This document shows positions 37,838 through 45,853 of a stretch of DNA of 64,000 nucleotides, piece after piece. Position numbers and translations under genes: made by a program. The stretch's first letter is position 1. Every line of letters begins with the position of its first letter. Origin of the DNA: Exiguobacterium sp. AM39-5BH (GTDB lineage: Bacteria; Bacillota; Bacilli; Exiguobacteriales; Exiguobacteriaceae); assembly GCF_003467445.1 (NCBI RefSeq), contig NZ_QSGS01000002.1, positions 186,001 through 250,000 of the forward strand. Reading direction: 5' to 3'. The notes beneath the pieces were generated by a model. It worked only from the letters and a program-made list of their open reading frames with translations. It was not told the origin of the DNA and searched no databases.

Positions 37838-38679
37838 ATGCGTTGGTCCACCTTTCCGAGCGGGGCAAACGTGTCCGGTACCGCTTCCTGTTTTGCTTCG
37901 AATGAGAAACGGGACAGCTCGTAGCCGCTCGCTTCGAGCGCGCGCCCGAGCAACGGCTCATAGGCGTTGACGAACGGACTCAAGTCATGTTGCTCGTTGA
38001 ACACTTTAACCGACACGTGCCGCTTCTGGACGAGCAAATCGATGCCCGTCTCTCCATATTTCGGGGTCTCGAGGAATAGAACGATGCGGGCATGGTCGGA
38101 ATCGATGACCTCCCCTTTCGGTGCCTCGAGACGGAACCGTACTTGTTCGAACGGCCCTAAATGCGGTATGTGAAATGCTTGAACAACGAACGGCGGGACC
38201 TGCACGGCGTTGAACGTCTCCTGGGCCCGGACGAACTGTTCGAACTTCGGATCGCCCTTGCCTTTGAACAGCTCGCCGATGAGTTGCTTCACGTCGGAGC
38301 CGGCCCCGCTCTCGAGCAGTTGCCGCCCTTGTGCCTGCAGCGGCTCGGGTGTATCGAGCGGCTGGCGGGCCATGCGCCCGAGTTCACTACCGAGTTGGGC
38401 GAGCGGTGACCGCGCCACCTTCTGCGCCTCGATCTGTTGCGGCACGACTTTCAGGACGAGCTTCGGCTCGAGCTCCGTGACGACCATCTTGTACGTCACG
38501 TTCTCTTTGACGTCGGCGTTCACCCCGACCCGGAACAGGCCTTGTGGCAGCTGCATGACCGCATCGCCGCCGGGCAACAGCTGGAGCACTCGGCCGACGA
38601 CCGTATTGCCGACGAGCAGTTGTCGTGAATGTTGTTCGGTGACCTTGAACGGCAGGACGCCTTGGTGATCGATGCGCAT
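37834..38679 (-). CDS. YlqG-like protein, unknown function
   Basis: A 281-residue soluble protein with no signal peptide or membrane helix. The N-terminal part contains two LP.GLFRV-type beta segments (LLPGGDAVMQLPQGLFRVGV), and the C-terminal part resembles the flagellar hook-length family in pattern (RIVLFLETPKYGETGIDLLV, then KRHVSVKVFNEQ). It is directly before the FlhB-like gene and overlaps it, which fits a FliK/FlhB-like pair separated from the main operon. In B. subtilis ylqG has the same neighbours. Function is unproven. Confidence 0.72.
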   Translation of the reverse strand: MRIDHQGVLPFKVTEQHSRQLLVGNTVVGRVLQLLPGGDAVMQLPQGLFRVGVNADVKENVTYKMVVTELEPKLVLKVVPQQIEAQKVARSPLAQLGSELGRMARQPLDTPEPLQAQGRQLLESGAGSDVKQLIGELFKGKGDPKFEQFVRAQETFNAVQVPPFVVQAFHIPHLGPFEQVRFRLEAPKGEVIDSDHARIVLFLETPKYGETGIDLLVQKRHVSVKVFNEQHDLSPFVNAYEPLLGRALEASGYELSRFSFEAKQEAVPDTFAPLGKVDQRI

Positions 38680-38690
38680 CGTGTCCCCTC

Positions 38691-39443
38691 CTACATGTGT
38701 TTAATCGGCGCGAACGATTTCCGGTGAATCGGTGTGATGCCGTGTTTCGCGAGGCCGGTCAAATGGTCTTTCGTTCCATAGCCCGCGTTCCGCTCGAACC
38801 CGTAACCGGGATAAAGGACTGCGTAATCCTTCATCACGTTGTCGCGAACGACTTTGGCGACGACGCTCGCCGCAGCGATCGATACGCTTCGCGCATCCCC
38901 TTTGATGAGCGACTGTTGCGGGATGTCGACGTCGAGCGTCATCGCATCGATCAGCAACGCATCGACCGTTCCGAGCTGTCGAACCGCTTCCACCATCGCC
39001 AGTTTCGTCGCCTCATAAATATTGATTTGGTCGATCACGTCCGCGTCGACGATCCCGACACCAACCGTTGCCTCGTCCATGAGGGTGCGGTATGCTAGTT
39101 CTCGCGCCCGTTTCGACATCTTTTTCGAATCGTTCAAGCCGGGATAATAAAACCCTTCCGGCAGGATGACAGCCGCCGCGACGACAGGACCCGCGAGTGG
39201 CCCGCGACCGACCTCATCGACGCCGCTGATGAGACTGAACCCTTGGGCCTTCCACTTGTCCTCGAACGCGTGGCGGGCCGTATAATCGGCACGGAGGGCA
39301 TGTTCTTGAGCGAACTGCCGCTCTCGTTGCCGGATGAGCGTCTGGACGCCCGCCCGCGGGTCGTGTTTCAACTCGTCCCGCACCTGCTCCCACTCTTCAT
39401 ATCGGACCGCCTGTAACCGTTGTTTAATCGCTTGAATCGTCAT
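38691..39443 (-). CDS. rnhB: Ribonuclease HII
   Basis: RNase HII cuts RNA at ribonucleotides embedded in DNA. The 250-residue protein starts MTIQAIKQRLQAVRYEEWEQ at the ATG 39443, with AGGAGGAACGGT upstream. The N-terminal substrate-binding extension (about 1-70) is the one usual in Bacilli. The catalytic Asp76-Glu77 lie in GVDEVGRGPLAGPVVAAAV, with further acidic residues in LLIDAMTLDVDIPQQ. It is followed by ylqG and preceded by rbgA. Confidence 0.96.
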   Translation of the reverse strand: MTIQAIKQRLQAVRYEEWEQVRDELKHDPRAGVQTLIRQRERQFAQEHALRADYTARHAFEDKWKAQGFSLISGVDEVGRGPLAGPVVAAAVILPEGFYYPGLNDSKKMSKRARELAYRTLMDEATVGVGIVDADVIDQINIYEATKLAMVEAVRQLGTVDALLIDAMTLDVDIPQQSLIKGDARSVSIAAASVVAKVVRDNVMKDYAVLYPGYGFERNAGYGTKDHLTGLAKHGITPIHRKSFAPIKHM

Positions 39444-39484
39444 ACCGTTCCTCCTATTCAAAAAAGCCCTGTTTGCACAGGACT

Positions 39485-40345
39485 TCACGCCATGTCATGG
39501 TCGGCCGGCGTCTCGAGGGAGACCCGTCCGATTTTCTCATGACGCAACTCGTTCAATAGTAATTCGCTCGCTTTCTCAAAATCGACGTAGCCGCCGCTGA
39601 CAAGTCCGCGTTTCTTCCCAATCAATTCGAGCAGTTCGACGGCGTCTTCCGGCAGTTGGTCGATTTTGAATCGCTCTTTCACTTGTTCCGGATAACGGAC
39701 CGACAGCTCACGGGCCGCGTAGAGCGCGATATCATCCAGGTTCAAGATGTCGTCCTTGATGGCACCGGTCGCCGCCAAGCGATAGCCGACCATCTGGTCC
39801 TCGAACTTCGGCCAAAGAATCCCTGGCGTATCGAGCAGTTCCATCTCGCCGCCTTTCATCTTGATCCATTGCTGACGCTTCGTGACACCCGGACGGTCGC
39901 CGGTGATTGCGATATTGCGTCCGGCGAGACGGTTGATGAGCGTCGACTTACCAACGTTCGGGATGCCGATGATGAGCGCGCGGATCGGTCCGGGGTTCCG
40001 GCCTTTCTCACGCATGCGGTCATGCTTCTCTTGCATGAGCTTCTTGGCGCCCGACATGAGCTGTTTCAAGCCTTTGCTATGTTTCGCGTCGACGGCGACG
40101 ACCTCGATGTCATCGCGCTTCAAGGCGCGGAGCCAGGCGTCGGTGACAACGGGATCAGCCATATCGGCTTTATTCAAGACGATGAGACGCGGTTTGCCTT
40201 CCGTGATCTCATCGACCATCGGGTTACGGCTCGATTGGGGGACGCGTGCATCGACGAGTTCGATGACGACATCGATGAGCTTTAACTTTTCTGTTACTTG
40301 TCTTCGTGCCTTGGCCATGTGGCCAGGGAACCATTGAATTGCCAA
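39485..40345 (-). CDS. rbgA: Ribosome biogenesis GTPase RbgA (YlqF)
   Basis: RbgA is a circularly permuted GTPase needed for late assembly of the 50S subunit. In the 286-residue protein the G4 motif NKADMAD comes first (about residue 58), followed by G1 [16 protein letters not shown] (about 127-142) and G3 [12 protein letters not shown]. The N terminus [20 protein letters not shown] is conserved in the family, and the C-terminal domain has ANTAR-like helices. It lies between the signal peptidase gene and rnhB. Confidence 0.97.
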   Translation of the reverse strand: MAIQWFPGHMAKARRQVTEKLKLIDVVIELVDARVPQSSRNPMVDEITEGKPRLIVLNKADMADPVVTDAWLRALKRDDIEVVAVDAKHSKGLKQLMSGAKKLMQEKHDRMREKGRNPGPIRALIIGIPNVGKSTLINRLAGRNIAITGDRPGVTKRQQWIKMKGGEMELLDTPGILWPKFEDQMVGYRLAATGAIKDDILNLDDIALYAARELSVRYPEQVKERFKIDQLPEDAVELLELIGKKRGLVSGGYVDFEKASELLLNELRHEKIGRVSLETPADHDMA

Positions 40346-40357
40346 ACAAACACCACC

Positions 40358-40900
40358 TTATTCTTGTACGGTCCCGAAATCACCGAGCGGCCAAAACACG
40401 AAGTTCGTTTTGCCGACGACGTTTTCTTTCGGGACAAAGCCGATTTCACGGCTGTCTTTCGAGTTTTGTCGATTGTCGCCCATGACGAAGTACGAACCTT
40501 CCGGGACGACCGTCTCGCCTGTCACTTGTTCGAGCGTAAAGTTCTCGGTAAGAGGAAAGCCGTTCATCTGTGCCTGGAATTCCTCTAAATACGGTTCTTC
40601 GACCGCCTCACCGTTCAAGTAAAGCGTATCGTCCCGATATTCGAGCGTGTCGCCAGGAATGGCGATGACGCGTTTGATATAGTCTTTCGATTCGGTCGCA
40701 TGGAAGACGATAATATCGCCCCGGTCGAGTTCACCGACGTAGTTCGAGATTTTGCTGACGATCATGCGGTCGGCATTTTGGAGCGTCGGCATCATCGACT
40801 CTCCTTCGACGATGACAGGTACAAAGATGAACGTTCGGATCACGAACGCGATGACGAGCGCAACGACGATCGCTTTAAGCCAACTGAACACTTCTTTCAA
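40358..40900 (-). CDS. Type I signal peptidase
   Basis: Cleaves signal peptides of exported proteins at the outer face of the membrane. The 180-residue protein has an N-terminal membrane anchor (about 8-28), catalytic Ser35 in VEGESMMPTL and Lys76 in KDYIKRVIAIPGDTL, and the C-terminal GDNRQNSKDSREIGFV box. It is similar in size to SipS/LepB of Bacilli. The paralogue name cannot be fixed from this window. It is placed between rplS and rbgA. Confidence 0.95.
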   Translation of the reverse strand: MKEVFSWLKAIVVALVIAFVIRTFIFVPVIVEGESMMPTLQNADRMIVSKISNYVGELDRGDIIVFHATESKDYIKRVIAIPGDTLEYRDDTLYLNGEAVEEPYLEEFQAQMNGFPLTENFTLEQVTGETVVPEGSYFVMGDNRQNSKDSREIGFVPKENVVGKTNFVFWPLGDFGTVQE

Positions 40901-40940
40901 CTTGCCTCACTCCTCTGTCCGTTTGAACTTATTGTACTAG

Positions 40941-40972
40941 AAAAAAAGAAGCTTGTCGCAAGCGACAAGCTT
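40941..40972 (-). terminator. Intrinsic terminator after rplS
   Basis: A perfect 10-bp stem (40949-40958 with 40963-40972, AAGCTTGTCG) with a 4-nt loop, followed on the minus strand by C and seven T residues. This separates rplS from the signal peptidase gene. Confidence 0.92.
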
Positions 40973-40982
40973 AATCCCCATC

Positions 40983-41336
40983 TTAACGACGGATTTCTTT
41001 AATACGTGCTGCTTTACCGCGAAGGTTGCGGAGGTAGTAGAGTTTCGCACGACGGACTTTACCGTAACGAACGACTTCGATTTGCGCGACACGTGGTGAG
41101 TGAAGCGGGAATGCACGCTCAACACCTACGCCGTAAGAAATCTTACGAACTGTAAATGTTTCGGCGATGCCGCCACCTTTACGCTTGATGACTACGCCTT
41201 CGAAGATCTGGATACGCTCGCGCGTTCCCTCTACGACTTTAACGTGGACACGTACTGTGTCACCAGGACGGAAAGCAGGTACGTCTGATTTGAATTGTTC
41301 TTCTGTGATTTCACGGAACAGTTTTTGTGTATTCAT
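40983..41336 (-). CDS. rplS: 50S ribosomal protein L19
   Basis: L19 is a large-subunit protein at the interface with 30S. The 117 residues start [20 protein letters not shown] at the ATG 41336, with AAGGAG upstream. [20 protein letters not shown] and [17 protein letters not shown] are family signatures. In-frame codons upstream of this start are part of the leader RNA, not protein. It has its own promoter inside the end of trmD and a likely L19 leader. Confidence 0.97.
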   Translation of the reverse strand: MNTQKLFREITEEQFKSDVPAFRPGDTVRVHVKVVEGTRERIQIFEGVVIKRKGGGIAETFTVRKISYGVGVERAFPLHSPRVAQIEVVRYGKVRRAKLYYLRNLRGKAARIKEIRR

Positions 41337-41427
41337 GAATAGTTCTCCTTTTTCTTCAATGTTCATATCTTCATCTGCCCGAGCATCCAATAGCGGAACA
41401 TTGGTAATTGGCGGGGTTAACCCACAT
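41337..41427 (-). ncRNA. L19 ribosomal protein leader (probable)
   Basis: The roughly 90-nt region between the promoter and rplS contains AATGTTCCGCTATTGGATG and then GGGCAGATGAAGATA on the minus strand, which I recognise as the conserved part of the Firmicute L19 leader that regulates rplS by L19 binding. The identification is from recalled motif and position; a covariance-model search would settle it. Confidence 0.65.
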
Positions 41428-41432
41428 GTTCA

Positions 41433-41461
41433 AACATAGCATAATTTGGTCAATCGCGCAA
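41433..41461 (-). promoter_or_regulatory. Promoter for rplS within the end of trmD
   Basis: TTGCGC (41456-41461) and TATGTT (41433-41438) on the minus strand are 17 nt apart, with an extended TGC immediately before the -10. The -35 lies in the last codons of trmD. Confidence 0.6.
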
Positions 41462-42166
41462 CGTTTCAATGAATTTTTTATCTGCCTGCGACAGTTCGAT
41501 TCGCTCGAGCAGTTCCGGCCTCCGGTGATACGTGCGCAAGAGCGACTGTTCCCGGCGCCATGTCTCGATGTTGGCGTGATTGCCCGATAAGAGGACATCC
41601 GGGACTTTAAGACCACGAAAATCCGCTGGACGCGTGTAATGCGGATGTTCGAGCAGTCCCGTCGAAAACGAGTCGTCTTCATGGCTCGCCTGATCGCCGA
41701 GCACTTCCGGGATGAGGCGGACCGTCGCATCGACCATGACCATCGCCGCGAGTTCACCGCCGGTCATGACGAAATCGCCGATCGACACTTCGTCCGTCGC
41801 GAGCTCGTCATGGATTCGTTGGTCGAACCCTTCATAATGGCCGCATAAGAAAATCAAATGTTCTTCAGTTGCCCACTCTTCTGCTAACTGTTGGTCGAAA
41901 CGACGCCCGGTCGGCGTCGTGACGATGACGCGAGGACGCTTCTTGTCGATGGCGTCGAAGGCGTCAAAGATTGGCTGCGGGGTGAGCAACATACCCGCCC
42001 CGCCCCCGTACGGATAATCGTCGACTTTATGATGCTTGTTCGTCGAGAAGTCACGGAAGTTCGTGAACACCATCTCGACTTGTCCGAGGGCACGGGCCCG
42101 TCCGACGATGGAATGGTCGAGCGGGGCGAACATCTCGGGGAATAACGTTAAAACATCAATCTTCAT
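41450..42166 (-). CDS. trmD: tRNA (guanine-N1)-methyltransferase TrmD
   Basis: TrmD methylates G37 of tRNAs to prevent frameshifting. The 238-residue protein starts at the ATG 42166 ([16 protein letters not shown]), overlapping rimM by 11 nt; a TTG two codons upstream (42172) is the alternative. Signature regions are [33 protein letters not shown] and [14 protein letters not shown], which form the SAM knot. Confidence 0.96.
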   Translation of the reverse strand: MKIDVLTLFPEMFAPLDHSIVGRARALGQVEMVFTNFRDFSTNKHHKVDDYPYGGGAGMLLTPQPIFDAFDAIDKKRPRVIVTTPTGRRFDQQLAEEWATEEHLIFLCGHYEGFDQRIHDELATDEVSIGDFVMTGGELAAMVMVDATVRLIPEVLGDQASHEDDSFSTGLLEHPHYTRPADFRGLKVPDVLLSGNHANIETWRREQSLLRTYHRRPELLERIELSQADKKFIETLRD

Positions 42167-42671
42167 CGTCAATCATTCCCGGGATCGGGGTGATAACGAC
42201 ACGTTTCGCCTCGACATCGATGTCGCTCACGACCGACTCGATGTACGGGATGAGCGCATCCGACTTGCCGGGACGCTTGATGACCCAGACGTCGTTGGCG
42301 CCGGTTTCGAAGATGTCATCAACGACACCGATGACCTCACCGTCGACGACGGCCTCGCAACCGATAATCTCATGATAGTAAAATTCATGTTCCGGCAACT
42401 CGTGGACGTGTTCGACATGAACGTATAGTTTCATCCCTTTATACTTTTCGACGAGATTGATGTTCTCGAGCCCTTTGAACGTCACGAGATGAAACTGCTT
42501 GTGCGGACGATACGTCGTTATTTCGAACGGGAGCTTCTTCCCATCGACGTCCATATAGAGCGTCTCACCCTTCTTGAAGCGTTCGGCCGGGAAATCGGTC
42601 GCGGCGAGCAATTTCAGCTCCCCTTTCAAGCCGTGGGTATTGGCGATCTTACCTACATATAACCATTCCAT
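42156..42671 (-). CDS. rimM: 16S rRNA processing protein RimM
   Basis: RimM binds S19 and helps mature the 30S head. The 171 residues comprise an N-terminal beta-barrel beginning [20 protein letters not shown] and a C-terminal PRC-barrel with [15 protein letters not shown] and [11 protein letters not shown]. It is separated from rpsP by only 53 nt containing a terminator; the usual khpA and ylqD genes are absent from this gap. Confidence 0.96.
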   Translation of the reverse strand: MEWLYVGKIANTHGLKGELKLLAATDFPAERFKKGETLYMDVDGKKLPFEITTYRPHKQFHLVTFKGLENINLVEKYKGMKLYVHVEHVHELPEHEFYYHEIIGCEAVVDGEVIGVVDDIFETGANDVWVIKRPGKSDALIPYIESVVSDIDVEAKRVVITPIPGMIDDED

Positions 42672-42686
42672 TGTTCTGCCTCCTCA

Positions 42687-42718
42687 CAAAAATGGGCCGA
42701 CCTCATAAAAGGTCGGCC
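42687..42718 (-). terminator. Intrinsic terminator after rpsP
   Basis: A perfect 9-bp GC-rich stem (42695-42703 with 42710-42718, GGCCGACCT) around a 6-nt loop is followed on the minus strand by CATTTTTG. It lies within an otherwise contiguous rpsP-rimM-trmD stretch and likely attenuates the downstream genes. Confidence 0.85.
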
Positions 42719-42724
42719 ACATCC

Positions 42725-43000
42725 TTACTTCGCGTTTTTCGCGTTGTGGAATTTCTCCATGATCCCTGCTTTAGAGAACAAGTTACGTACTGTGTCAGAT
42801 GGCTTCGCGCCGTCTGCCAACCATTTGAGAGCGAGTTCTTCGTCGATGCGAACTTCTGCTTCTGGTTTTGCAACCGGGTTATAGTGACCGACTTGCTCGA
42901 TGAAGCGGCCATCACGTGGTGAACGTGAATCAGCTACAACGATCCGGTAGAAAGGTGATTTTTTTGCGCCCATGCGCTTGAGACGAATTTTAACTGCCAT
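42725..43000 (-). CDS. rpsP: 30S ribosomal protein S16
   Basis: S16 is needed for 30S assembly. The 91 residues start [20 protein letters not shown] and include [20 protein letters not shown], typical of the family. It has its own strong promoter (43045-43073) and a terminator just after the stop. Confidence 0.97.
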   Translation of the reverse strand: MAVKIRLKRMGAKKSPFYRIVVADSRSPRDGRFIEQVGHYNPVAKPEAEVRIDEELALKWLADGAKPSDTVRNLFSKAGIMEKFHNAKNAK

Positions 43001-43044
43001 GGTAATATACCTCCATCATGTGTTTAAGAATTGACAACTTTAAT

Positions 43045-43073
43045 AGTATACTGCTTTTTTGTCCGACTGACAA
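43045..43073 (-). promoter_or_regulatory. SigA-type promoter for rpsP
   Basis: TTGTCA (43068-43073) and TATACT (43045-43050) on the minus strand with 17-nt spacing, directly after the ffh stop codon. Confidence 0.78.
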
Positions 43074-43081
43074 AAGTTTTC

Positions 43082-44421
43082 TTAGAAGAACGGAAGGCCA
43101 AAGCCTTTTTTCTTCCCTTTCATTTGTCCTGACATCTGCTTCATGAGCTTCTTCATGTCATCGAACTGTTTGAGGAGACGGTTCACTTCCTGGATGGAAC
43201 GACCGCTCCCTTTTGCGATCCGCTTGCGACGACTCGCGTTGAGCACTTCAGGATTGGAGCGCTCATGCTTCGTCATCGAGCGAATGATCGCCTCGACATG
43301 ATCGAGTTGCTTCTCGTCGATTTGGACGTTCTTCAACCCTTTCATCTTACCTGCACCAGGTAACATCGAGAGCAATTCATCAATCGGACCCATGTTTTTC
43401 ACTTGACCCAATTGCTCGATAAAATCATCGAACGTGAACGATGCATCGCGAATTTTGCTTTCAAGCTCCTTCGCGGCATCTTGGTCCATCTGTGACTCGG
43501 CTTTTTCAATGAGCGTGAGCACGTCCCCCATCCCAAGAATCCGTGACGCCATGCGTTCCGGGTGGAATGGTTCGAGGGCATCCAACTTTTCACCGAGACC
43601 GACGAACTTAATCGGCGCTCCCGTGACTGCCTTGATTGAAAGGCTGCCCCACCACGTGTATCACCGTCGAGCTTTGTGAGCACGACGCCGGTGATCCCGA
43701 GTTTCTCATTGAAGCTGTCGGCCACGTTGACCGCATCTTGACCCGTCATCGCATCGACGACGAGGAAGATTTCATTTGGTTTGGCGATCGTCTTCACGTT
43801 TTCGAGTTCGCCCATGAGCGTCTCGTCAATGTGAAGGCGACCGGCCGTATCGATCAACACGAAATCGTGATGATTGGTTTTGGCGTACTCGAGCGCTTTC
43901 GTGACGATTTCTTCCGGCTTCACTTGGTCGCCAAGTGAGAACACCGGTAAATCGAGTTGCTTGCCGAGTGTCTCGAGCTGTTTGATGGCCGCGGGGCGAT
44001 AAATATCCGCCGCGACGAGAAGTGGACTCCGGTTATGCTTTTTGCGAATCAAGTTCGCGAGCTTCCCGGTCGTCGTCGTCTTCCCGGCACCTTGTAACCC
44101 GACCATCATGACGACTGTCGGCGGTTTTGGGTTAAATGTGATTGGGACGACGTCGCTCCCCATCAAAGTCGTTAGCTCTTCATGAACGATTTTGACAACT
44201 TGTTGGCCCGGTGTCAACGATTTCATGACGTCTTGGCCGATGGCCCGTTCTTTCACGTCGTTGACGAACTGTTTGACCACTTTGAAGTTAACATCGGCTT
44301 CAAGGAGAGCGAGACGAACTTCTCTCATCATCTCTTTGACATCTGCTTCGGAAATTTTACCTTTCCCCCGCATTTTCGCCAGTGTCGATTGCAACCGTTC
44401 GGATAATCCTTCAAATGCCAT
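43082..44421 (-). CDS. ffh: Signal recognition particle protein Ffh, one apparent frameshift
   Basis: Ffh is the protein subunit of the SRP; it binds signal sequences and SRP RNA and delivers ribosomes to FtsY. The N-terminal G domain has GLQGAGKTTTTGKLA (about residues 106-120) and the DTAGRLHIDE motif. Near 43642 the frame breaks after DGDTRGGAA, where GCAGC-CTTTC lacks one base; the next frame carries LDALEPFHPERMASRILGMG and the methionine-rich M domain to the end. One restored base gives 446 residues, identical in length to B. subtilis Ffh. This essential gene is very unlikely to be broken in the cell. Confidence 0.94.
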
Positions 44422-44432
44422 GCTTCAGCCCC

Positions 44433-44756
44433 CTACTCTAAATTCTCAAGCGCCGAAATCGTTTCCGTCGCGTCGGGCGATTGCTCGACTTGACGTTTGA
44501 GCGTCTGAAGCAGTTGTTGCCGCTGTTCAAATTTCTCGAATAAAGCCAACTTCTCCTCATACTGCTCAAGCATCGCTTCGGTACGCTTTATGTTATCGTA
44601 GACCGCTTGACGGCTGACTTCAAACTCTTCCGCAATCTCTCCGAGCGAGTAGTCATCTAGATAATAAAGAGACATATAGTTGCGCTGTTTCGGTGTGAGC
44701 AGTGCTTGATAAAAATCGAACAAGTAGTTCATTCGATTCGTCTTTTCGAGCGACAT
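44433..44756 (-). CDS. ylxM: YlxM, helix-turn-helix partner of Ffh
   Basis: YlxM is a small sigma-70-region-4-like protein (107 residues from the ATG 44756) encoded next to ffh across Bacilli; in streptococci the homologue modulates SRP activity. The N terminus [20 protein letters not shown] and the HTH segment [20 protein letters not shown] are strongly conserved. The AGGTGGAAGTC site supports this start. It shares a promoter with ffh. Confidence 0.95.
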   Translation of the reverse strand: MSLEKTNRMNYLFDFYQALLTPKQRNYMSLYYLDDYSLGEIAEEFEVSRQAVYDNIKRTEAMLEQYEEKLALFEKFEQRQQLLQTLKRQVEQSPDATETISALENLE

Positions 44757-44801
44757 GACTTCCACCTCCACATGTTAAGTGAAATCCCTTTACAACTACC
44801 A

Positions 44802-44830
44802 ATAGTACAGCCGTCCCTAACTCTTGTCAA
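44802..44830 (-). promoter_or_regulatory. SigA-type promoter for ylxM-ffh
   Basis: TTGACA (44825-44830, consensus) and TACTAT (44802-44807) on the minus strand with 17-nt spacing, in the gap between ftsY and ylxM. Confidence 0.82.
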
Positions 44831-44852
44831 GTTTTTTTCTTAACAGAGAAAC

Positions 44853-45853
44853 TTAGGCGAGGTCATCATTTGACTGTTGTTTTTCTTCGAAGATGTCTCC
44901 GAATAATCCGTAGACGAACTGTTCCGGGTCGAACGCTTGTAAATCATCGATTTTCTCGCCGAGCCCGACATATTTGACCGGGATATCGAGTTCATTCCGA
45001 ATCGCTAGCACGATGCCCCCTTTGGCCGTGCCGTCGAGCTTCGTCAAGACGATTCCGCTCACGTTCGTCGCTTGTTTAAACGCCTTCGCCTGGACCATCG
45101 CGTTCTGCCCTGTCGTCGCGTCGAGCGCGAGCAACACTTCGTGCGGTCCGTTCGGCACTTCGCGCTCGATGACCCGTTTCACTTTTTCAAGCTCGTTCAT
45201 CAAGTTGACCTTGTTTTGCAAACGGCCGGCCGTGTCACAAATCAAGACGTCGACACCGCGTGATTTCGCTGCCTGGACGGCGTCGAACACGACCGCGGCC
45301 GGGTCCGAACCTTCGGCTTGACGGATGAGCGGGACACCGACACGTTCGCCCCATACTTGGAGCTGGTCGATGGCACCGGCCCGGAACGTGTCGCCTGCCG
45401 CGAGCATGACCGAACGGCCTCCGACTTCAACTGATGGGCGAGTTTGCCGATCGTCGTCGTCTTACCGACACCGTTGACGCCGACGAACAAGATGACCGTC
45501 AATCCGTCCTGCATGTTCAACTCTCGGTCCGACACGTCCTCTTGCAGTCGCTTCGCCACAACTTCGACAAGTGCGTCACGGACAGCGACCGGATCTTTTA
45601 AATTGCGGCGCTTCACTTCTTCCTTCAAATCCTCGACGAGGTCCATCGTCGTCGTCACCCCGACGTCCGCCTGGATGAGCAAGTCCTCGAGTTCATCGAA
45701 GAAATCCTCATCGACTTCGCGGAATCGATAGACGAGGTCGTTGACGGCATTGGCAAACCCGTCGCGCGTCTTCGTTAATCCGTCAGTGAATTTTTGTGAC
45801 GCCTCTTGCGTCGAGGTCGTTAATTTATCTTTTAGCTTCTTAAAAAAACTCAA
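44853..45853 (-). CDS. ftsY: SRP receptor FtsY, one apparent frameshift
   Basis: FtsY is the membrane-associated SRP receptor GTPase. It starts at TTG (45853; TTGA overlap with the smc stop), reading [20 protein letters not shown]. The G domain has [18 protein letters not shown] (about residues 130-147), then breaks near 45418 where GGGCC is read as GGCC; the next frame continues [38 protein letters not shown] and [10 protein letters not shown]. With one base restored it is 333 residues, normal for the family. Confidence 0.93.

Noticed and set aside
39656..40285. 209-codon plus-strand open frame opposite rbgA
   Set aside because: The minus strand encodes a complete circularly permuted GTPase; the plus frame is a shadow.
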